DNA of 64,000 nucleotides from Phytophthora colocasiae (GCA_018806915.1 JAGKQI010000090.1:2790001-2854000), one strand, 5' to 3'; positions 31,797 to 44,383 are shown, numbered from the stretch's first letter. The notes: generated by a model from the sequence alone, not told the origin. Translations and numbers: made by a program.

Positions 31797-34240
31797 GTGC
31801 ATCATTTCATATTTTTATGAATCAAATCTCTTACTGATTCTCTTTGTGGTTTTCATGCGTAAATCCTTAAACCATATAATATTTTCAACTTTACTGGTCT
31901 TTATTAACCGTACCAAACTACTGGGGTCAACCAAGTCCAAGCGTCCGCGTAGCAGGCGCCCAGAGCGCTAGTCCAGGTATCCTTAAAATCGCAAAGTGTC
32001 TGTCTGTCCGTGGTCCGCACACCCGACCACAATATTATCATTGGACAAAATTAAGCTAAGTACGATAAAAATGCTTGGATAAGTACGAAAAATAGCAGCG
32101 AGCTCGCGAAGCGAGTGAGCTGCTCCGCTATTACAGACCGGTGATTGGCTAAAATACATCCTAACGAGCGAAGCGAAGGTAGCATGTGGCGAAGTGGGTG
32201 AACACTTTTGACCGCCCAGGGGGTTGCGTATAGTGTGCCGTCCAGCAAAGGGCAACCAAACACTAAAAACTCCAAAAGAGAGTTAGTAGTAAGGTGTCCA
32301 GCTGGATTGAGTTAGCACCACCTTCCGGTGTCCAAATGGGTATCCGGAAAGTGGCTTGGCGTGTGACCTTGTGACTACCCTCGTAGGTGTCGTTTGTCTT
32401 CGAACGCGAGGAGTCTGCACCGAAAGTGTTATCTCCAAAAGATTGTAGAACTAGATCCGGAGGGAGAGTGCTAACCAAATAAACACTTCCCAAACGGTGG
32501 TTAATTAGTCCGAAAGTGGGTAAGCACTTATGGGCAAAGTACTTCCCCTCAACAGTTAACCAAATACACAAGAGAATTAAACCAAAATATACAACCGCTT
32601 CTTATTCTTTTCGGCCCTCGAGCGGTGGGCACTCCAAATGCCAGTACGACAAGAGCGAAATCCGGAACACTGGCACAGTTCCGGGGCTCTATAAACAGCG
32701 CACCACTTCCGATAGATTCACTAGGAACCTTCGGAAGAATAATAGAATCCAATATATATATGTTCAAATACTATGTAGTATTTCAACACACACACAACCA
32801 ATACAGTCCAAACACACAAGCAGTCAAATCAATCAATTTTAGGGTGACTACCACTAACCTCCCAAAATGCAGCTATAATTTGAAATAATACCCGAAAGTA
32901 TCAACTGGAATATGAAATGGAAGGGGTCACGCCCGGGATACGCCGCCGGGATACGCCGCCCGGATCACCTTTCCAACTTAGTCTTACCCTGGCGGAGATT
33001 CACGCGGCGGTGACGCTTGTCGACGCGGTCTGACGCTTGTTCGGCTACACGTGAAGCCCTCTTCTCGAGGCTAGTCCACGGCTTCTCACAGTGTGTCTTG
33101 GGAACACCTTCCAAGACTTTGCAGGGTGGCAAATTGAACTCTCTTTAATGTATAATAGCTAGCACTAGCTAAACATGCAAAAATATACTTGGTTTCACTA
33201 TGTAGTAGGGGCGCCTCATCAGGAAGAGGCTTGCATTTCAGTAGAATACCATAGAACACGGAAGAATTCCAGCTGGCTCTGGACACATCATCGTCGGTCG
33301 TCTTGGTCGGTCGGAAATATATGGCCTTGAGTATGCCCGAGACTCAACCTGGGTACTGGGTACAAATACAGCCAGTCCTCGATAGTCCAACGTTAACCTC
33401 CACTTCGAACCTTCGACTGCTAGCTTGGGTCTCGCATATAATCCAGAAATATAACCCCTTGGCCATGGCGTTAACGAAAAGTCACTTGATTTTCACATGC
33501 GAGCCATCAGGAGTGTATCATCCGGAGTATACCAGGATCTTTTGAAGTCGTTTCCATCTTTTGGAGTTGGAAACCCCTTCCCAGGCTTGCCATCGTCCCT
33601 TGGCACCCACAACTGTGCCTTAACCCTGAAATCATCTGGACCAATAATATCTTCAATGCCGCTCTGGTTCTGGGAACCGGCAGTCCATAAAAAAAAATTG
33701 TAGAGTCGCAGCTTCACAAGCACCTCGGCCAGGTGTGACGCCGATGGTGAGTAGTGGGGCTCACTGTCCAGTTTGCCCCACGGTTTCGACCAAACACATA
33801 CAAACTGCCCACAAATGCGGGCGGCACCCGGCTTGTTGCTGGTGTTACATCGGTTCTGTGACACGAAACCGGTTCAGATTTCAGAACTTTACGCACTACT
33901 GGATAATGATATCTACAATCACTCCCCTCGTCTAAAGTGATTTAATCATACAATGTAAGGGATGCTGTTTATGTTTCAGGACTTTGCGAACAACTGGATT
34001 TAGATAATGCTTCCTCGTTTAAAGTAACAATTCTGGCAATGTCAGAGAATTCATATTAGAGGTTTTTAGCAGAACCGTTTCTGTTCAGACTTGTCAATCA
34101 TCTGTCAGCACAACCGACAAGTTTCCGTAACTAACTTTAGCAGAATCGTCCTGCTTCTTCGTGGCCTGATGTCGACGGTGCTTAAAATTAGCTGGGTTCT
34201 ACCAACGTTTTACTCACATTCAGTAATTAACTGCAGGCGA
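31797..34240. other. Repeat-like DNA, no gene recognised
   Basis: Only short frames occur. Visible structure includes a GCTCGCGAAGCGAGTGAGC palindrome near 32102, a CGGGATACGCCGCC direct repeat near 32935-32960 and a TGACGCTTG repeat near 33012-33040. A 123-codon minus-strand frame (33493-33864) has no recognised domain. Confidence 0.4.
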
Positions 34241-34245
34241 CCAAG

Positions 34246-34872
34246 ATGGTATTTCGGTTTACGGAGGAGCATGATAAAGAGCTCATGAGGGAAGTGATTG
34301 TCCAGAAGCCATTTGAAGCTAAGTAGGATGCCGCTCGGATGTGGACACATGTAGCAGAGCGTGTATCTACAACTATCCAAACGAAAGTTGTGAAGAAGCA
34401 AGTTCGTGACCGTGTGCGGCTCCTGAAAAAACACTGGCGTGTAGGTGAGCTTCATTCCGCCCTGGGGAGCCGTGATGCTGTCAACGAACAGAGCCATTAC
34501 GAGACGTTGGCAGGTTTGGTGGGTCAATATGTGTTGCTAGAAGACGTTTTTAAAGACGACAAAAAGGAACGAGCAAAGAAAAAGAAGGTGGACGAGGCTA
34601 GCGCTACCCGTTGTGCATCTGAAATAGTAGAAGAAGCCATCGATATAGACGATGTTGCGTCATCCTCGTCGACACCCAGCAAACCGCGTAGAACGAAGCG
34701 TAAGAACGCTTTCCAACAAGAAGTCGAGCGGCAAGAAAAACGTTTATGCGCCGATTTGTGGTGCTTCTCAAATCGGAACTTTTTAACGCATTGGCAGTTC
34801 GACAGCGCATTAAAGTTGATAGACATCCTACGCGATTCTTCCGGAGATTCTTCAGCTGACAAAAAGGCGTAG
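34246..34872 (+). pseudogene. SANT/Myb-like protein gene with a premature stop
   Basis: From the ATG at 34246 the protein starts FRFTEEHDKELMREVI and continues after an in-frame TAG (34324-34326) as AARMWTHVAERVS ... VRDRVRLLKKHW. This is the pattern of a SANT/Myb-like DNA-binding domain. An acidic/Ser-rich linker with a basic patch (KPRRTKRKN) and a C-terminal helix follow. Such single-domain proteins are common in oomycete genomes, often near transposons. The stop probably kills the gene unless translation starts at the Met at 34339. Confidence 0.5.
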
Positions 34873-35350
34873 ATTGCTGTGATGACAGTCGTGCTTCCTT
34901 CAGATTGCGCTTGATGCCACAGGTGCAGCAGATACGCTCGCTTTTGATGTCCACGCAAGCCTGACGCACGACCTGGAGCATGTCGCTCTCGTAGCCTTCC
35001 TCTATTGCCAACATGACGGGCGGTGTACTCTTGTTATCGAGCTGTTAGGAAAGTGAGGTTAGCAAAGTTCTTCAGCACCCGAATGTCTCTCCCGAAGGTC
35101 TTCTATTTCACCTAAAGTTTAGCGCGCCAGGAGAACGCCCCAGTTAGCTCACGGTACCATGATGAGCAAGAACAGCATTTTGTTGTTCAAATAGCGTGTT
35201 TGAAGCTACCTACCTGTTCACCTTGTCAGTTCCACGATGAGATTAGGCGTAAAACCCGTATGGTCAACAGACTTTTCGTGAATACACAGTTCTGCTAAAA
35301 ACCTCTATTACGTTAACTCGCGCGGTCTTTTTGGTGGACGGACTGCATTG

Positions 35351-35500
35351 ATTATGTGACATCGTCCGCTCAAGCACTGCATATCTAGAGTACCCCTAGA
35401 CCCCCTTAGAGACCACATTAACCGCTCAGTTCCCGATGTCGTATTATTCACCATACCAAAACAAATATGTCGTATTATACGACGTTGAAGGAGGAACAAC
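35351..35500 (+). repeat. 150-bp repeat, copy 1
   Basis: This 150-bp unit begins ATTATGTGACATCG and ends GGAGGAACAAC. It is about 93-95% identical by eye to 37569-37718. It lies at the left edge of piggyBac-2 and includes the TTAA that I propose as that element's left boundary. Confidence 0.8.
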
Positions 35501-35669
35501 AGCAATTGGCTCGGGTTGCGATTTGCAATACTTTAATCAAGACAAATACAAGAAATAAGTTGCAAGAGGTAAATGAGATATTTCAGAGACAATACATACA
35601 TACGGAGCAGGATAGAAGTTAGGATGGGGTGGCTTCGGATTCGGACAGGGTCATTTACGAACTTGACGG

Positions 35670-38606
35670 ATGGCGCGCATCCGAGCGAGCACACGCGGAA
35701 AAGTCAAAACAATCGCGGCAGCTGCGCGGGACGTTGATTTCGGACATTTGTGGCGGCAGCTTCGGGCTGCTGGGTGGACGTCAAGGCGGCCACGAGGTCT
35801 CCAGACAGAGTGGAGCTACACGAGTCCGGATGGGGTGAGCGTGCTATTGGGGGAGGAAGCTGTCGTGAAGCATGTTGTAGAGGCGGGATTGTCGAGTGAA
35901 GCCAGCGATAGTGACGGCGACAGCACTAACGAGGACAGTGGGGACACGTGTGTTCGCGCTTCACAGATAGACACAAGCGTCGACCTCTCCCAGAATACCA
36001 TTAACGCTTTGTTCGGTACATCGAGCGACTCTGAAGTCGAGCTTTCACAACATGCAGTTTCCCGAGCGTTTAAAATACCGACGAGCGATCTTCAGCCTGA
36101 CGAGTCGCAGCGAGAGGCTGCTAGCAGTTTGCAGCTGCTGTCAGAAGCATCGGAGGCAGAGAGTTGCGAGGAAGGGGGCAGTGAACCGGCATCAAATAAA
36201 GATGTCGTCAACCTCGTGCAGGTTAGAGAGCAACCATACGGTTACGAGACTAGAAGCTCAGACGAAAGCGACGGAGTCGCAGTCAAAGAGGATGATGAAG
36301 ACGTGACACCTGATGAGCTTGACGATTCGGACAACTATCTTTCCGATGGTGATGCCGTCGCTATGGATGAAGCCTTCATTTCTTCTCTTTGTATGGACGC
36401 AGATGCACCTGATAGACAGACCGGGAAACAACGAGAGGACGCCTTACGATCTATGGAGTGGGGCACTCCATCTTCTACTTTTGAGACCAATGGTACTGGA
36501 TATCCTGGCTTGGATATGGAAGTGGCGCAACCTGTAAGTGAACTGCGTGCGGTTTGCCTCTCTTCTTTGCTGACACTATTCTACTTCATGCCTAAATCTA
36601 TGTGGGTAAGTATCACCACGGAAACAAATCGATACAGACTGCAGCAAGTCGATCGACGGGCACGCGTTATCCAGACAAGGCAGGCGAAACAGGGAGAACA
36701 CGGCCAATAATTGCTGAAGACAACCCGCCGGCATTTGAGGTCTACCCAGGAGTACGAGCCGCACGAGATCCTCCATGTCCTTGGCCTTCTTGTTTCCCGC
36801 ATGCTTTGCCCGCAGAAACGATTCGCGGCACACTGGTAGATGGTAGAGGATGGAGCCGTTCCAGCAGGGAACTTTAGTCGCTACATGGAGCGCAATCGCT
36901 GTCAAGAAATTTTGCGGGATCTTCATTTCGTCGACAATGAAACAGAGCGGACGGGCGACAAACTGTGGAAGCTGCGTTCTGTCGTCACCAAGATTCAGCA
37001 CCGTTTTCTTGCAGGGTGGTCACTGCCAGCGGTGTTCTCGTTCGACGAAGGAGTTTTGCCTGCTACATCCAAACGGAACTCAACGCGAATGTTTATGCCG
37101 GATAAGCCCCATCGCTATGGCTCAAAGATGTTTATGACGTGTGATTCAAGGACAGCGTACTGCAACAGGTAAGAATTTGTATGTCGCATGTTACGACCTT
37201 CTCCTCCTCAGGTAACACCCAATGTCGTATGTTACCAGATTTGAAATGTATGTAGGCAAACGCAAGGCTGACGACCCAAGCACGACTCCACTCGACAACA
37301 AGACAGGCGCTGCTGCTGTGGTCAGAAACCTGAACTGCGTTCTGGGCTCGAATACGCGTCATCGATGGCATGCCGTTGTTGTAGATCGCTTCTACTCGTC
37401 CGTCCTACTCGCGATTGAACTCTTGAAGATGAACATTAACGTCGTCGGTACGATAATGACCAACCGGCTTGGGCTTGAGTAGCGCATCAAGGCTAAGAGC
37501 GAGACGCGTCCTGGCAGCATCCCCCGCGGCACTTTTACGTTCTCACGTTCGGTTGCTATTCCTACTCTATTACGTGACATCGTCCGCTCAAGCACTGCAT
37601 ATCTTGAGTACCCCTAGACCCCCTTAGAGACCACGTTAACCCCTCAGTTCCCGATGTCGTATTATACACCATACCAAAAAAAATATGTCGCATTATACGA
37701 CGTAGAAGGAGGAACAACATTCCTACTCTGGTGCACTATCACTGGTGGGATCGCAAACCCGTGCACTACTTGTGCACGGGCGCTGTGATGACCATGTCAA
37801 TGATCAAGAGGGAGATCAAACAAGTCGGAGCTATCACTGTGCCGTGTCCAGCCGCCGTCAATGACTACCAGCAGTGGATGGGCGGAGTTGACGTGCATGA
37901 TCAGCTCCGCCTCCAATCCTAGTCTCTCCAAACGTCCACAAAGTTAAAAAAAATACTACAAAAAAGCCTGTTCTTAGGCTTCGTCGACCTATTGCTGGTC
38001 AACGCGTACATCTCACACAAGGAGACGGCCAAGATTGCTAAAACGACGGCGATGACTCGCCGAGAATGGTACGGTGTTCTGCAAAACCAGCTACTACAAC
38101 TCAAGGCAGGTGACTTCACTGGTATTGTCTCGACTCCGCCTCCTCTAGCCCAGATAAGAAAGCGTGCACCCCCTCGTATCACCCATGTTCTCGACCAGTC
38201 AGAGGACTGGGTGACAATCGGCAACACTCAGAAGCGCAGACAGCGCTCTTGTACGGTGTGTGCCCTCTTATGGGTGGACCGCAAGAAGAAGTCGTTTGCA
38301 ACGACGTATTTTTGCGAACGTTGTTCCATCGATGACGCGAAATGCTGGCTGTGTAACAAGATACGACAGTACAAGGGTATGGCCAAAACATGCTTTGAAA
38401 TCTGGCATGATGATTTCGAAGCTGGGGAGGCGATTCCAACTACCTTGGGGAAACGAGTTGTGTGCGGCTTCCTAGCCAGTAAGTCGGACTGCGTAAGAAG
38501 ACACGCCGTGAACTCCAGTTGCTGGGTGGAGACGATGCTGATGACGAGGCAGATTAGAGACTGTAGTGAAGAGAAGAAGGAAGTTAGTGATGAGTCCTGC
38601 ATATAG
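35670..38606 (+). pseudogene. piggyBac-2 transposase remnant
   Basis: The N-terminal frame (35670-36710) has HLWRQLRAAGWTSRRP and VSVLLGEEAVV, as in piggyBac-1, and a long acidic region. After a frame change the DDE core appears at 36840-37172 (VFSFDEGVLPATSKRN). A GT-AG intron near 37170-37226 precedes FEMYVGKRKAD and VVVDRFYSSVLL (to 37482, stop). The 150-bp insertion follows, then GGVDVHDQLRLQS and a stop at 37920. The Cys-rich tail is at 38250-38370 (CTVCALL ... CERC). Several stops and frame changes show older decay than in piggyBac-1. Confidence 0.75.
37569..37718 (+). repeat. 150-bp repeat, copy 2, inserted in a piggyBac gene
   Basis: It is flanked by a perfect 11-bp target duplication, ATTCCTACTCT (37558-37568 and 37719-37729). 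It interrupts the piggyBac-2 transposase between ATPTLL-like and VHYHWWDRKP sequence, and removing it restores collinearity with relatives. It has no clear terminal inverted repeats and no TG...CA ends. Confidence 0.85.
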
Positions 38607-38905
38607 TGCGCACGCAATTCACGATACCTTGAATTGACGCCGCTTCTGTACCGCAAATGTGCTAATGAAAGTGCACGCTTCAAATCGGTTCTGCAAGCTT
38701 TCCCGTCGTTGGTAGTTACATACGACATACAAGTTAGTTTCCGGGATAAGCTACGACATTGACAAAAAAACCTGTTGACAATTTATACATCGCTAGCAAG
38801 TGCTATTTATGCTCAATACAGTTTTGTAGATTTACACGTACGTCGTACACTTACGCCATGAGATAAGCTGTTCCTACGACATATCCTCGGGATCCAGGGG
38901 GTTAA

Positions 38906-39160
38906 TGTACTACTAGTACATGGTACGATTCGCTCTCGAACCTGCTTTTGTGGCTCCCTAAACGTGCCCTTCAAAGCGGGGACACGAGCGATTCGGTTTT
39001 TAAGTTCGGCATCACAGCTACCTTAAAGGATAGAGGTGGTCAACTCGTAGTTTGTGCAGAAACGATATTTACCTCTTTAGCGGCTCGCACATTAATAGTA
39101 AGCACGAGTGAAAAGGAGGCGATCATCATGCGTATATTTGCAGAATGATTTTTCGAAAAC
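38906..39160. other. Junction to the duplicated block
   Basis: From about 39085 the sequence resembles the 3' flank of the KDEL-protein fragments (ACGAGTGAAAAGGAG as at 23662). Before that nothing is recognised. Confidence 0.4.
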
Positions 39161-39291
39161 GTTTTTCTTAATGGTTGCTTGATATGTCTCTTTCGTGAAG
39201 ATGAAAGCAAACAAGTACTACAAGTAGTAGTTTCAACGATCTATGTATTAGAGGGATGTTATCTCTGTCTGCACTACCACATCTGACATAC

Positions 39292-40012
39292 TTACAACTC
39301 GTCCTTGGCCTCCGGCACCTCAGCGAACTCGTCCACTTCCTCCTCGGAAACAGTTTCCTTCGTAGACTCAGTCGGGATCGCATCCAGATCGTCCACCACC
39401 TCAGCGCGAGGCACCACGTTGGCATTGTACACTCCCGTGTACGATGGCAGCGTGAGCTTGGTCGGGTAAGCGCCTCCGAAGTGAATGGTAAGCTTGGTAG
39501 CCTCCTTCTCGCCGGCTGATCCGAAATCGGGCGAGCTAGCAACGCCAACGGAAATGCGGATTTGGTGGTCGCGCTTGACTACGTACGACGTCGGCTGGAA
39601 GCGGAAAACAGCCTCGTACACCTGTCCAGGTACGATCTCGCGCGAGTCGGTGCGCTTGAACGAGTGCACGCTCGAGTTCGGGCGGATGGTCTTGTGCACC
39701 GGGTTCAATAGTGCCTCCGTGACGTACGTGACTCCCGGACGCTTGTTTTCGTTCGGGAATGGGGCCGTGTAGTCGACGTCTTCAAGGTATGCGACGAGGT
39801 TAACGTCCGGTTGGTCCACCGAGAAGAAGAGACGCAGCTCAGCCTCGCCAGTGATCTCCGTAAGGGGTAGTTCGGGGGTCAGGAACGTCGCGTACTGGTC
39901 AGCCAACGGCGGTCGTGGTAGTATCTTGGACGTAGCCCGAAGAGGTGGCTCAGCATATCCCAGCGCGTAACAGCTTAAAGCGTGGGCTTCACAGTGACGT
40001 TGTGCGAGACTT
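39292..40012 (-). pseudogene. Xaa-Pro dipeptidyl-peptidase-like C-terminal fragment ending KDEL, copy 2
   Basis: Nearly identical to copy 1, with a few substitutions (for example N for D in RPDSSVHS) and the same acidic tail ending KDEL. Near 39855 a small insertion adds residues, and at about 39910 a 4-base loss (GGCGCGCGG to GGCGG) shifts the frame, so the first 40 codons of the exon are out of frame. The catalytic domain is again missing. CRN copy 3 lies immediately upstream on the same strand, the same order as copy 1 with CRN copy 2. Confidence 0.65.
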
Positions 40013-40426
40013 CGTTGACTTAAACCACCACAAGCAGCAAAATGTCAGCTCAAAGTCCTCCACTTCACAATAATCTCACTTACGATGGCGAAGACTTCAT
40101 AGTGTCCAGCATTTGCGCTGATCCTTTCGGTAAATGATGACGTAGGAATCCTTTAAAACTTACCTTCTGTTGGTCGTACAATTTTCTTTTCAGCGAATTC
40201 AATTCACTTACCAACTCAAAATGACACAATGTCCAACCGGCTTGACAAAAACCCCAGTACGAATCTCAGCCCCCGCTTTCAGGAAAGACTAACATTTTTT
40301 TGTCATTTTTTTTAGAACATCCAAACGGGGCCTATCCCTATACCAACGAACTAAACTGTACTCCGACAAGTACAACGGATAAAGATGCGTATCGTAACGA
40401 AGCACAAGACTTGTCGACTTGCACTT

Positions 40427-42005
40427 CTAGTGATATTGATCGGTAATCTTGTAGTCCACTCCGACGACCATGACTTTTGCACTGCTATCTTTGAATGTTT
40501 GGTCAGGACAACTCCGAGTAGCTCGCGATGGCGACGAAGCAACTTCCACAACGCTCTTCTTAAAATCTTCATTGCCCACGGGTAAGGCAAATGTGTCCCG
40601 CCTAGCCACTGGGACGACAAAACATAATTCAACCGTAGCAACTTTCTCCAGATCGCCAGCGACGAGGCTGTTCAAGAGCTCGACGAAGTGTTTTGGATCG
40701 AACTTATGGGACTCAGCACGCGTCACTTGAACAAACCGGACAAGTTGTGCTGCTTTGTCGATAAAAACAGCATCGTATCCGCCTTGGTTCCACTTCTTTG
40801 GAGCCATCCACACCGGACCATCCAATGAAACAGCAATCGGATACTTGGCTGGATTAAAAATGACGATGGATGATTTATCCCAGCTGTGGTGTTCTACTGT
40901 ATCTCCCCCCACACGCCGGATCCACGCCAGGCCATTATGGCTTAGATGGGCAAAAAACCAAGCTTCAAGGATAAAACCATCCATGGATGGATTAACATTG
41001 CAAGCCCTCGCGAAATTCTCGACTAGTTTCGGACCCATGACCATTGCAAAATGACGCACGACGTACTCGCTCACCAATCGGACATCGTAACCACTGGGAC
41101 CGTCATACCATGCAAGTAAACGGTTGACAGCACCAGATAAAGAATCGCCAACAAAGCCTTGAAGGTAAAGCTCAATGTTTGGAGTTGTAAACTTGATTGC
41201 TATGTCGAGTGCTTCACTTGCCTCAAACATGAGTCTAGCGCTTCCACCGGCAATAAAGTACTTCTCTTGCAACAACTTGGTTCGCTCCGTCGTTTTTTTT
41301 TCTGGATCGGACTGTGTAGGAGACTGTGTAGGAAACATGTCCACTACATTACGAAAGAAATCGTCGTTCAGGGCTGCCTTCTTGTAATCATCAAAGCACC
41401 ATGACGTCAGCTCAAACAGCTCCTGTTCATGTACCACCTCCAGATTGTGTAATTCTCCAGCCGACATCTCCACATCCTCCATTTCACAGTCCCGTGACTC
41501 CTCATCCACTTTTGCCGGAATCCGATCGTAAAGTTCTGGACGATATTCTTTTCCGACACTAACCATCGAGCAAACACACACTAGTCGATGCTTGATTTTG
41601 TCTTGTTGATGCCAAGTTAGGCACTCGTGACGTGCTGCCTTTGCAACTCTAGAGTGGATGTACCCATCCAGGAATACAATCGTTTGCTTTGTCTGCGACG
41701 TCGTATTCAAGATGGCTGCCAGATCACGCTCTAGCGTCTTCTGCTTCACAACGCAAACCGCTTTCTGATTGCCCTGAAGCCAAACACAATTAAAATATTC
41801 ATGAATTCGCGAGTAATGAATCCAAATCACGTCCCAGCGCGATCGATCAAGTGAGCAAGCGAAGGCGAACGCTGCGCATGACTTTCCCGTTCCAGGTGGG
41901 CCGACAACCCAAAGAAGCGCATACGTTTGGATTGAGCACCTGTTCATCTCATACCATTGCTTCACCAGAGGTGGCCGACGATAGAGGATCAGCGCCTGAT
42001 GAGGG
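40427..42005 (-). pseudogene. CRN copy 3, 3' part (NTPase and nuclease-like region)
   Basis: The frame is collinear with CRN copy 2 from about residue 190 to the C-terminus. It holds Walker A GPPGTGKS, Walker B TIVFLDGY and the WNQGGYDAVFIDK segment. It breaks exactly at 42005, where the LTR of element C begins; the missing 5' part resumes at 57083. The break falls within the linker between header and NTPase. The coding content of this half is otherwise open. The gene is interrupted by about 15 kb of transposons and cannot yield the normal protein. Confidence 0.9.
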
Positions 42006-42287
42006 TGTGGGGTTTGTATCAGACGACCTGGCGCTGCTGTCGCCGACGGCGACGACGTGCAGACAGAGACCTACCGACATCTACATGTACACCTGAAGAC
42101 CGCGTCAACATCGGGCTGCATATACAATGCGTGCCGCGTCAACAGCGACCTTCATCAACAAGCACCAATGGTTGGTGCTGGGGAGCTGGAGCGTACTGAG
42201 GCAAGTAGAGCTAGGAGGTAAGCTCGGGGAACTGCTTGCTTTAATAAACTCACTTCGCAACTTACTTTGAAGCGCGCAAACGTCATA
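42006..42287 (+). repeat. Element C 5' LTR
   Basis: 282-bp terminal repeat starting TGTGGGGTTTG, preceded by GAGGG (42001-42005). An AATAAA-like TTTAATAAACTC near 42240 could act in polyadenylation. Confidence 0.92.
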
Positions 42288-42320
42288 AAGAATTCTTTGA
42301 CGACAAGAACAAGCATCGCA

Positions 42321-43117
42321 ATGCCGGGCATGGTGGATTACGAGTACGACGCAGAAGGTGACGTCAAGATGACCGTACCCCAGCCAATTTTCGAGGTGGT
42401 TACTGCACCTGAGCTTGCGGTGTGGAGTCAAGCTGCGATCACTGCGTTCATCCGAGAACGTAGGCGGTATGAGACCAAGATCGCTGAGAGATGCTCGACC
42501 ACGGGCGAAGTCCCAGAAACCGTGGCAAGAAGTATCCGGACGTCATTGAAACCCCGGGTGCTCGAGCATGTAGCTCACTACATTCTGAAGAGAGAATTGG
42601 AGAGTGTTACCGACGCTATGCTTCTGGCAGAAATGAAGCGTAAGGTTGGTGGAATGGTGAATGACCGAGTTCCTGATGTAGCTCGGCTCTTCACAGAATT
42701 GAAGATGGACTTGGAGGAGGTGGATGTTGAGGCGAGAATCGCGAAATACTTCATGAATTTTGACTGTTTGGTTGAAGACAATGGCTTGACAGACATGTTG
42801 GGCCGGGGACCGGCCGTGGGTGAGGCTGGCCGACAGCGAATGAAGATGAGGTGCAAGCTGCTGCTGAAACACGTAACCCCCGAGATCCTGAAGATTGATT
42901 TGACTCGGATGGTGGACCTGACACATCGGCAAGCGAAGACCGATGATCTCGTCCTTCACGACTTGATGATTGAGAGAGCAACTCGCCAACAGCAGTACTA
43001 TTTGATACAAAGTGAAATGAAGCAGAACACATCTCTGCGTTCAAAGGAAGAAGGTAATGCAGTGAATAAGTTGCATAACCGACCTTCTAAGCAGCTTCCT
43101 AAGGCAGGGAGTACCAA
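42321..43117 (+). CDS. Element C gag, 5' segment interrupted by element B
   Basis: The likely start is the ATG at 42321 (MPGMVDYEYDAEGDVKM), although the frame is open from 42267. The segment is helical and charged, as expected for Gag capsid (VARLFTELKMDLEEVDVEARI). Element B is inserted after 43117, within the target sequence ACCAA. The frame resumes in phase at 50132, so the insertion alone breaks the gene. Function is assigned from position and from the CCHC motif that follows the insertion. Confidence 0.75.
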
Positions 43118-43280
43118 TGTAACGGGGCGGTGCTTCTTGTATTATATAACTCTGGGTTGGTTTAGAAGGTGGTGGCGGCCTTGGAGCCGCCACAGCCACC
43201 AACCTATAGCTAGCAGAGATTGGCCGCGGTTCAACCAATCGAACCGCGGCGTGTGACGGGTATAGTGAAAGCCCGTCACA
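43118..43280 (-). repeat. Element B 3' LTR
   Basis: 163-bp repeat identical by eye to 49964-50126. It contains perfect inverted repeats (CCGCGGTTC/GAACCGCGG; GTGACGGG/CCCGTCAC). On the minus strand the purine tract ATAGGGGGTGG (43281-43291) immediately precedes it. Confidence 0.95.
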
Positions 43281-43360
43281 CCACCCCCTATCTAAAATAA
43301 AAGCTACATATAGAAATCTAAGGAAGCCCGACATTCGAGAATCGTCGGGGAGAAAGCAGA

Positions 43361-44383
43361 ATGACGGACAGCACGCGCGATGCAGTGATCGCTGCACGGC
43401 AAGCAGAGGGGATCGACACGTACGAGAGGGTCTTGGGGAGGTGGACGCTGCACGACTGCAGTGGCTTTGAGGACGGCCTGAACGATGGTGAGATGGTGGA
43501 GCTGTTCCGACGCTGGCGGGCCACCCGGAGCAAACCAGACGCGGCCAGTGGCCGCGTCACCGAGCGTTCACTTGACTGTGCGTGGACGGCTTTCGTTGAA
43601 CGCTGGAATACTGAGGGTGCGGATGCCTTTCAGCGCAAGCTAGCGCGACGCGAGGAGCAGCACTCGCGTCTGTCCGTTCGAGCTTTAGCTGACCAGATCT
43701 GCAACCTGTCGTGGATGGCAGACCGTGACTGTTGTTACGTCCACTTCAAGCAGCGTTGTACGAGTTGTAGTGGAAACAGCGTGCAGCAGCCAGATGTAAC
43801 GCGCTGGGAAGACATCGTTAAGGCAGTTCCTCTCTCTGGCACCGAGCGCAGCGTGATCGGACTGTACGACCGCGCATTATGGGAGGCTAGGCGCGGTGGC
43901 CCATCGCGCCACGATGAAGTCCCGTCTCATACGCTGCAACAGCATCTGGAACATCGACCAGAAGTACAGCGCGCGGTTCCCAGCTATCCTCAAGTGGACC
44001 GAGCCATCGCACCAGGTACTGGCGGTGCAGCGGTGGGTCACCATCGCGACGCCGAGCGTCGCGACTTCGATGCAGTGGACGCGCGCGATCGTCATCATGA
44101 GCCAATATACCCTCGACAATATGTCGAATATTACCACCCCGTCAACAAGTGGAGCGGGACCATCGCGCTGGAATGGAGGAACGGGACCGCTGGGAGGACG
44201 CTGCGATGGCGCGGCGTCTCGATCGAATGGAGCGCCGGCTGCGGGACTTGGAACGGGAGAACGGCGAGCTCCGTCATCAGCTGCCTCAGCAGTGGGCGCC
44301 GCGCCGCGCGGCGCCGGACTATCGCTAGGAAGCGAAGCGGGTTCATAGCGGCGGAGTCGGCCAACGTAGAAGGTAGGGTGTAG
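43361..44383 (+). CDS. Antisense ORF of element B (340 codons)
   Basis: The frame starts 80 bp inside the 3' LTR and runs opposite to gag-pol, like the antisense ORF of element A. Residues 1-150 contain LGRWTLHDCSGFEDGL, then WTAFVERWNTEGADAFQRKLA, then a Cys cluster (DRDCCYVHFKQRCTSCSG). The middle motif aligns with WNAFVDNFNKDPKAYRDRVA of A, and both are followed by a Cys cluster. The second half overlaps the chromodomain region on the other strand and is probably less constrained. It lacks the long Ser/acidic N-terminus of A. No known family recognised. Confidence 0.6.
   Translation: MTDSTRDAVIAARQAEGIDTYERVLGRWTLHDCSGFEDGLNDGEMVELFRRWRATRSKPDAASGRVTERSLDCAWTAFVERWNTEGADAFQRKLARREEQHSRLSVRALADQICNLSWMADRDCCYVHFKQRCTSCSGNSVQQPDVTRWEDIVKAVPLSGTERSVIGLYDRALWEARRGGPSRHDEVPSHTLQQHLEHRPEVQRAVPSYPQVDRAIAPGTGGAAVGHHRDAERRDFDAVDARDRHHEPIYPRQYVEYYHPVNKWSGTIALEWRNGTAGRTLRWRGVSIEWSAGCGTWNGRTASSVISCLSSGRRAARRRTIARKRSGFIAAESANVEGRV

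Larger units (their letters stand above)
35422..38901 (+). mobile_element. Second piggyBac-like element (piggyBac-2), decayed
   Basis: The element lies between TTAA at 35418-35421 and TTAA at 38902-38905. The left end reads CCGCTCAGTTCCCGATGTCG and the inverted right end CCCCCTGGATCCCGAGGATA then TGTCGTA; these agree in TCCCGA and TGTCGTA but are diverged. The left end also lies within a 150-bp repeat, so that boundary is provisional. It encodes a plus-strand transposase. Confidence 0.6.

Noticed and set aside
37569..37718. Solo LTR interpretation of the 150-bp repeat.
   Set aside because: It lacks TG...CA ends, is very short, and has an 11-bp, not 4-6-bp, target duplication.
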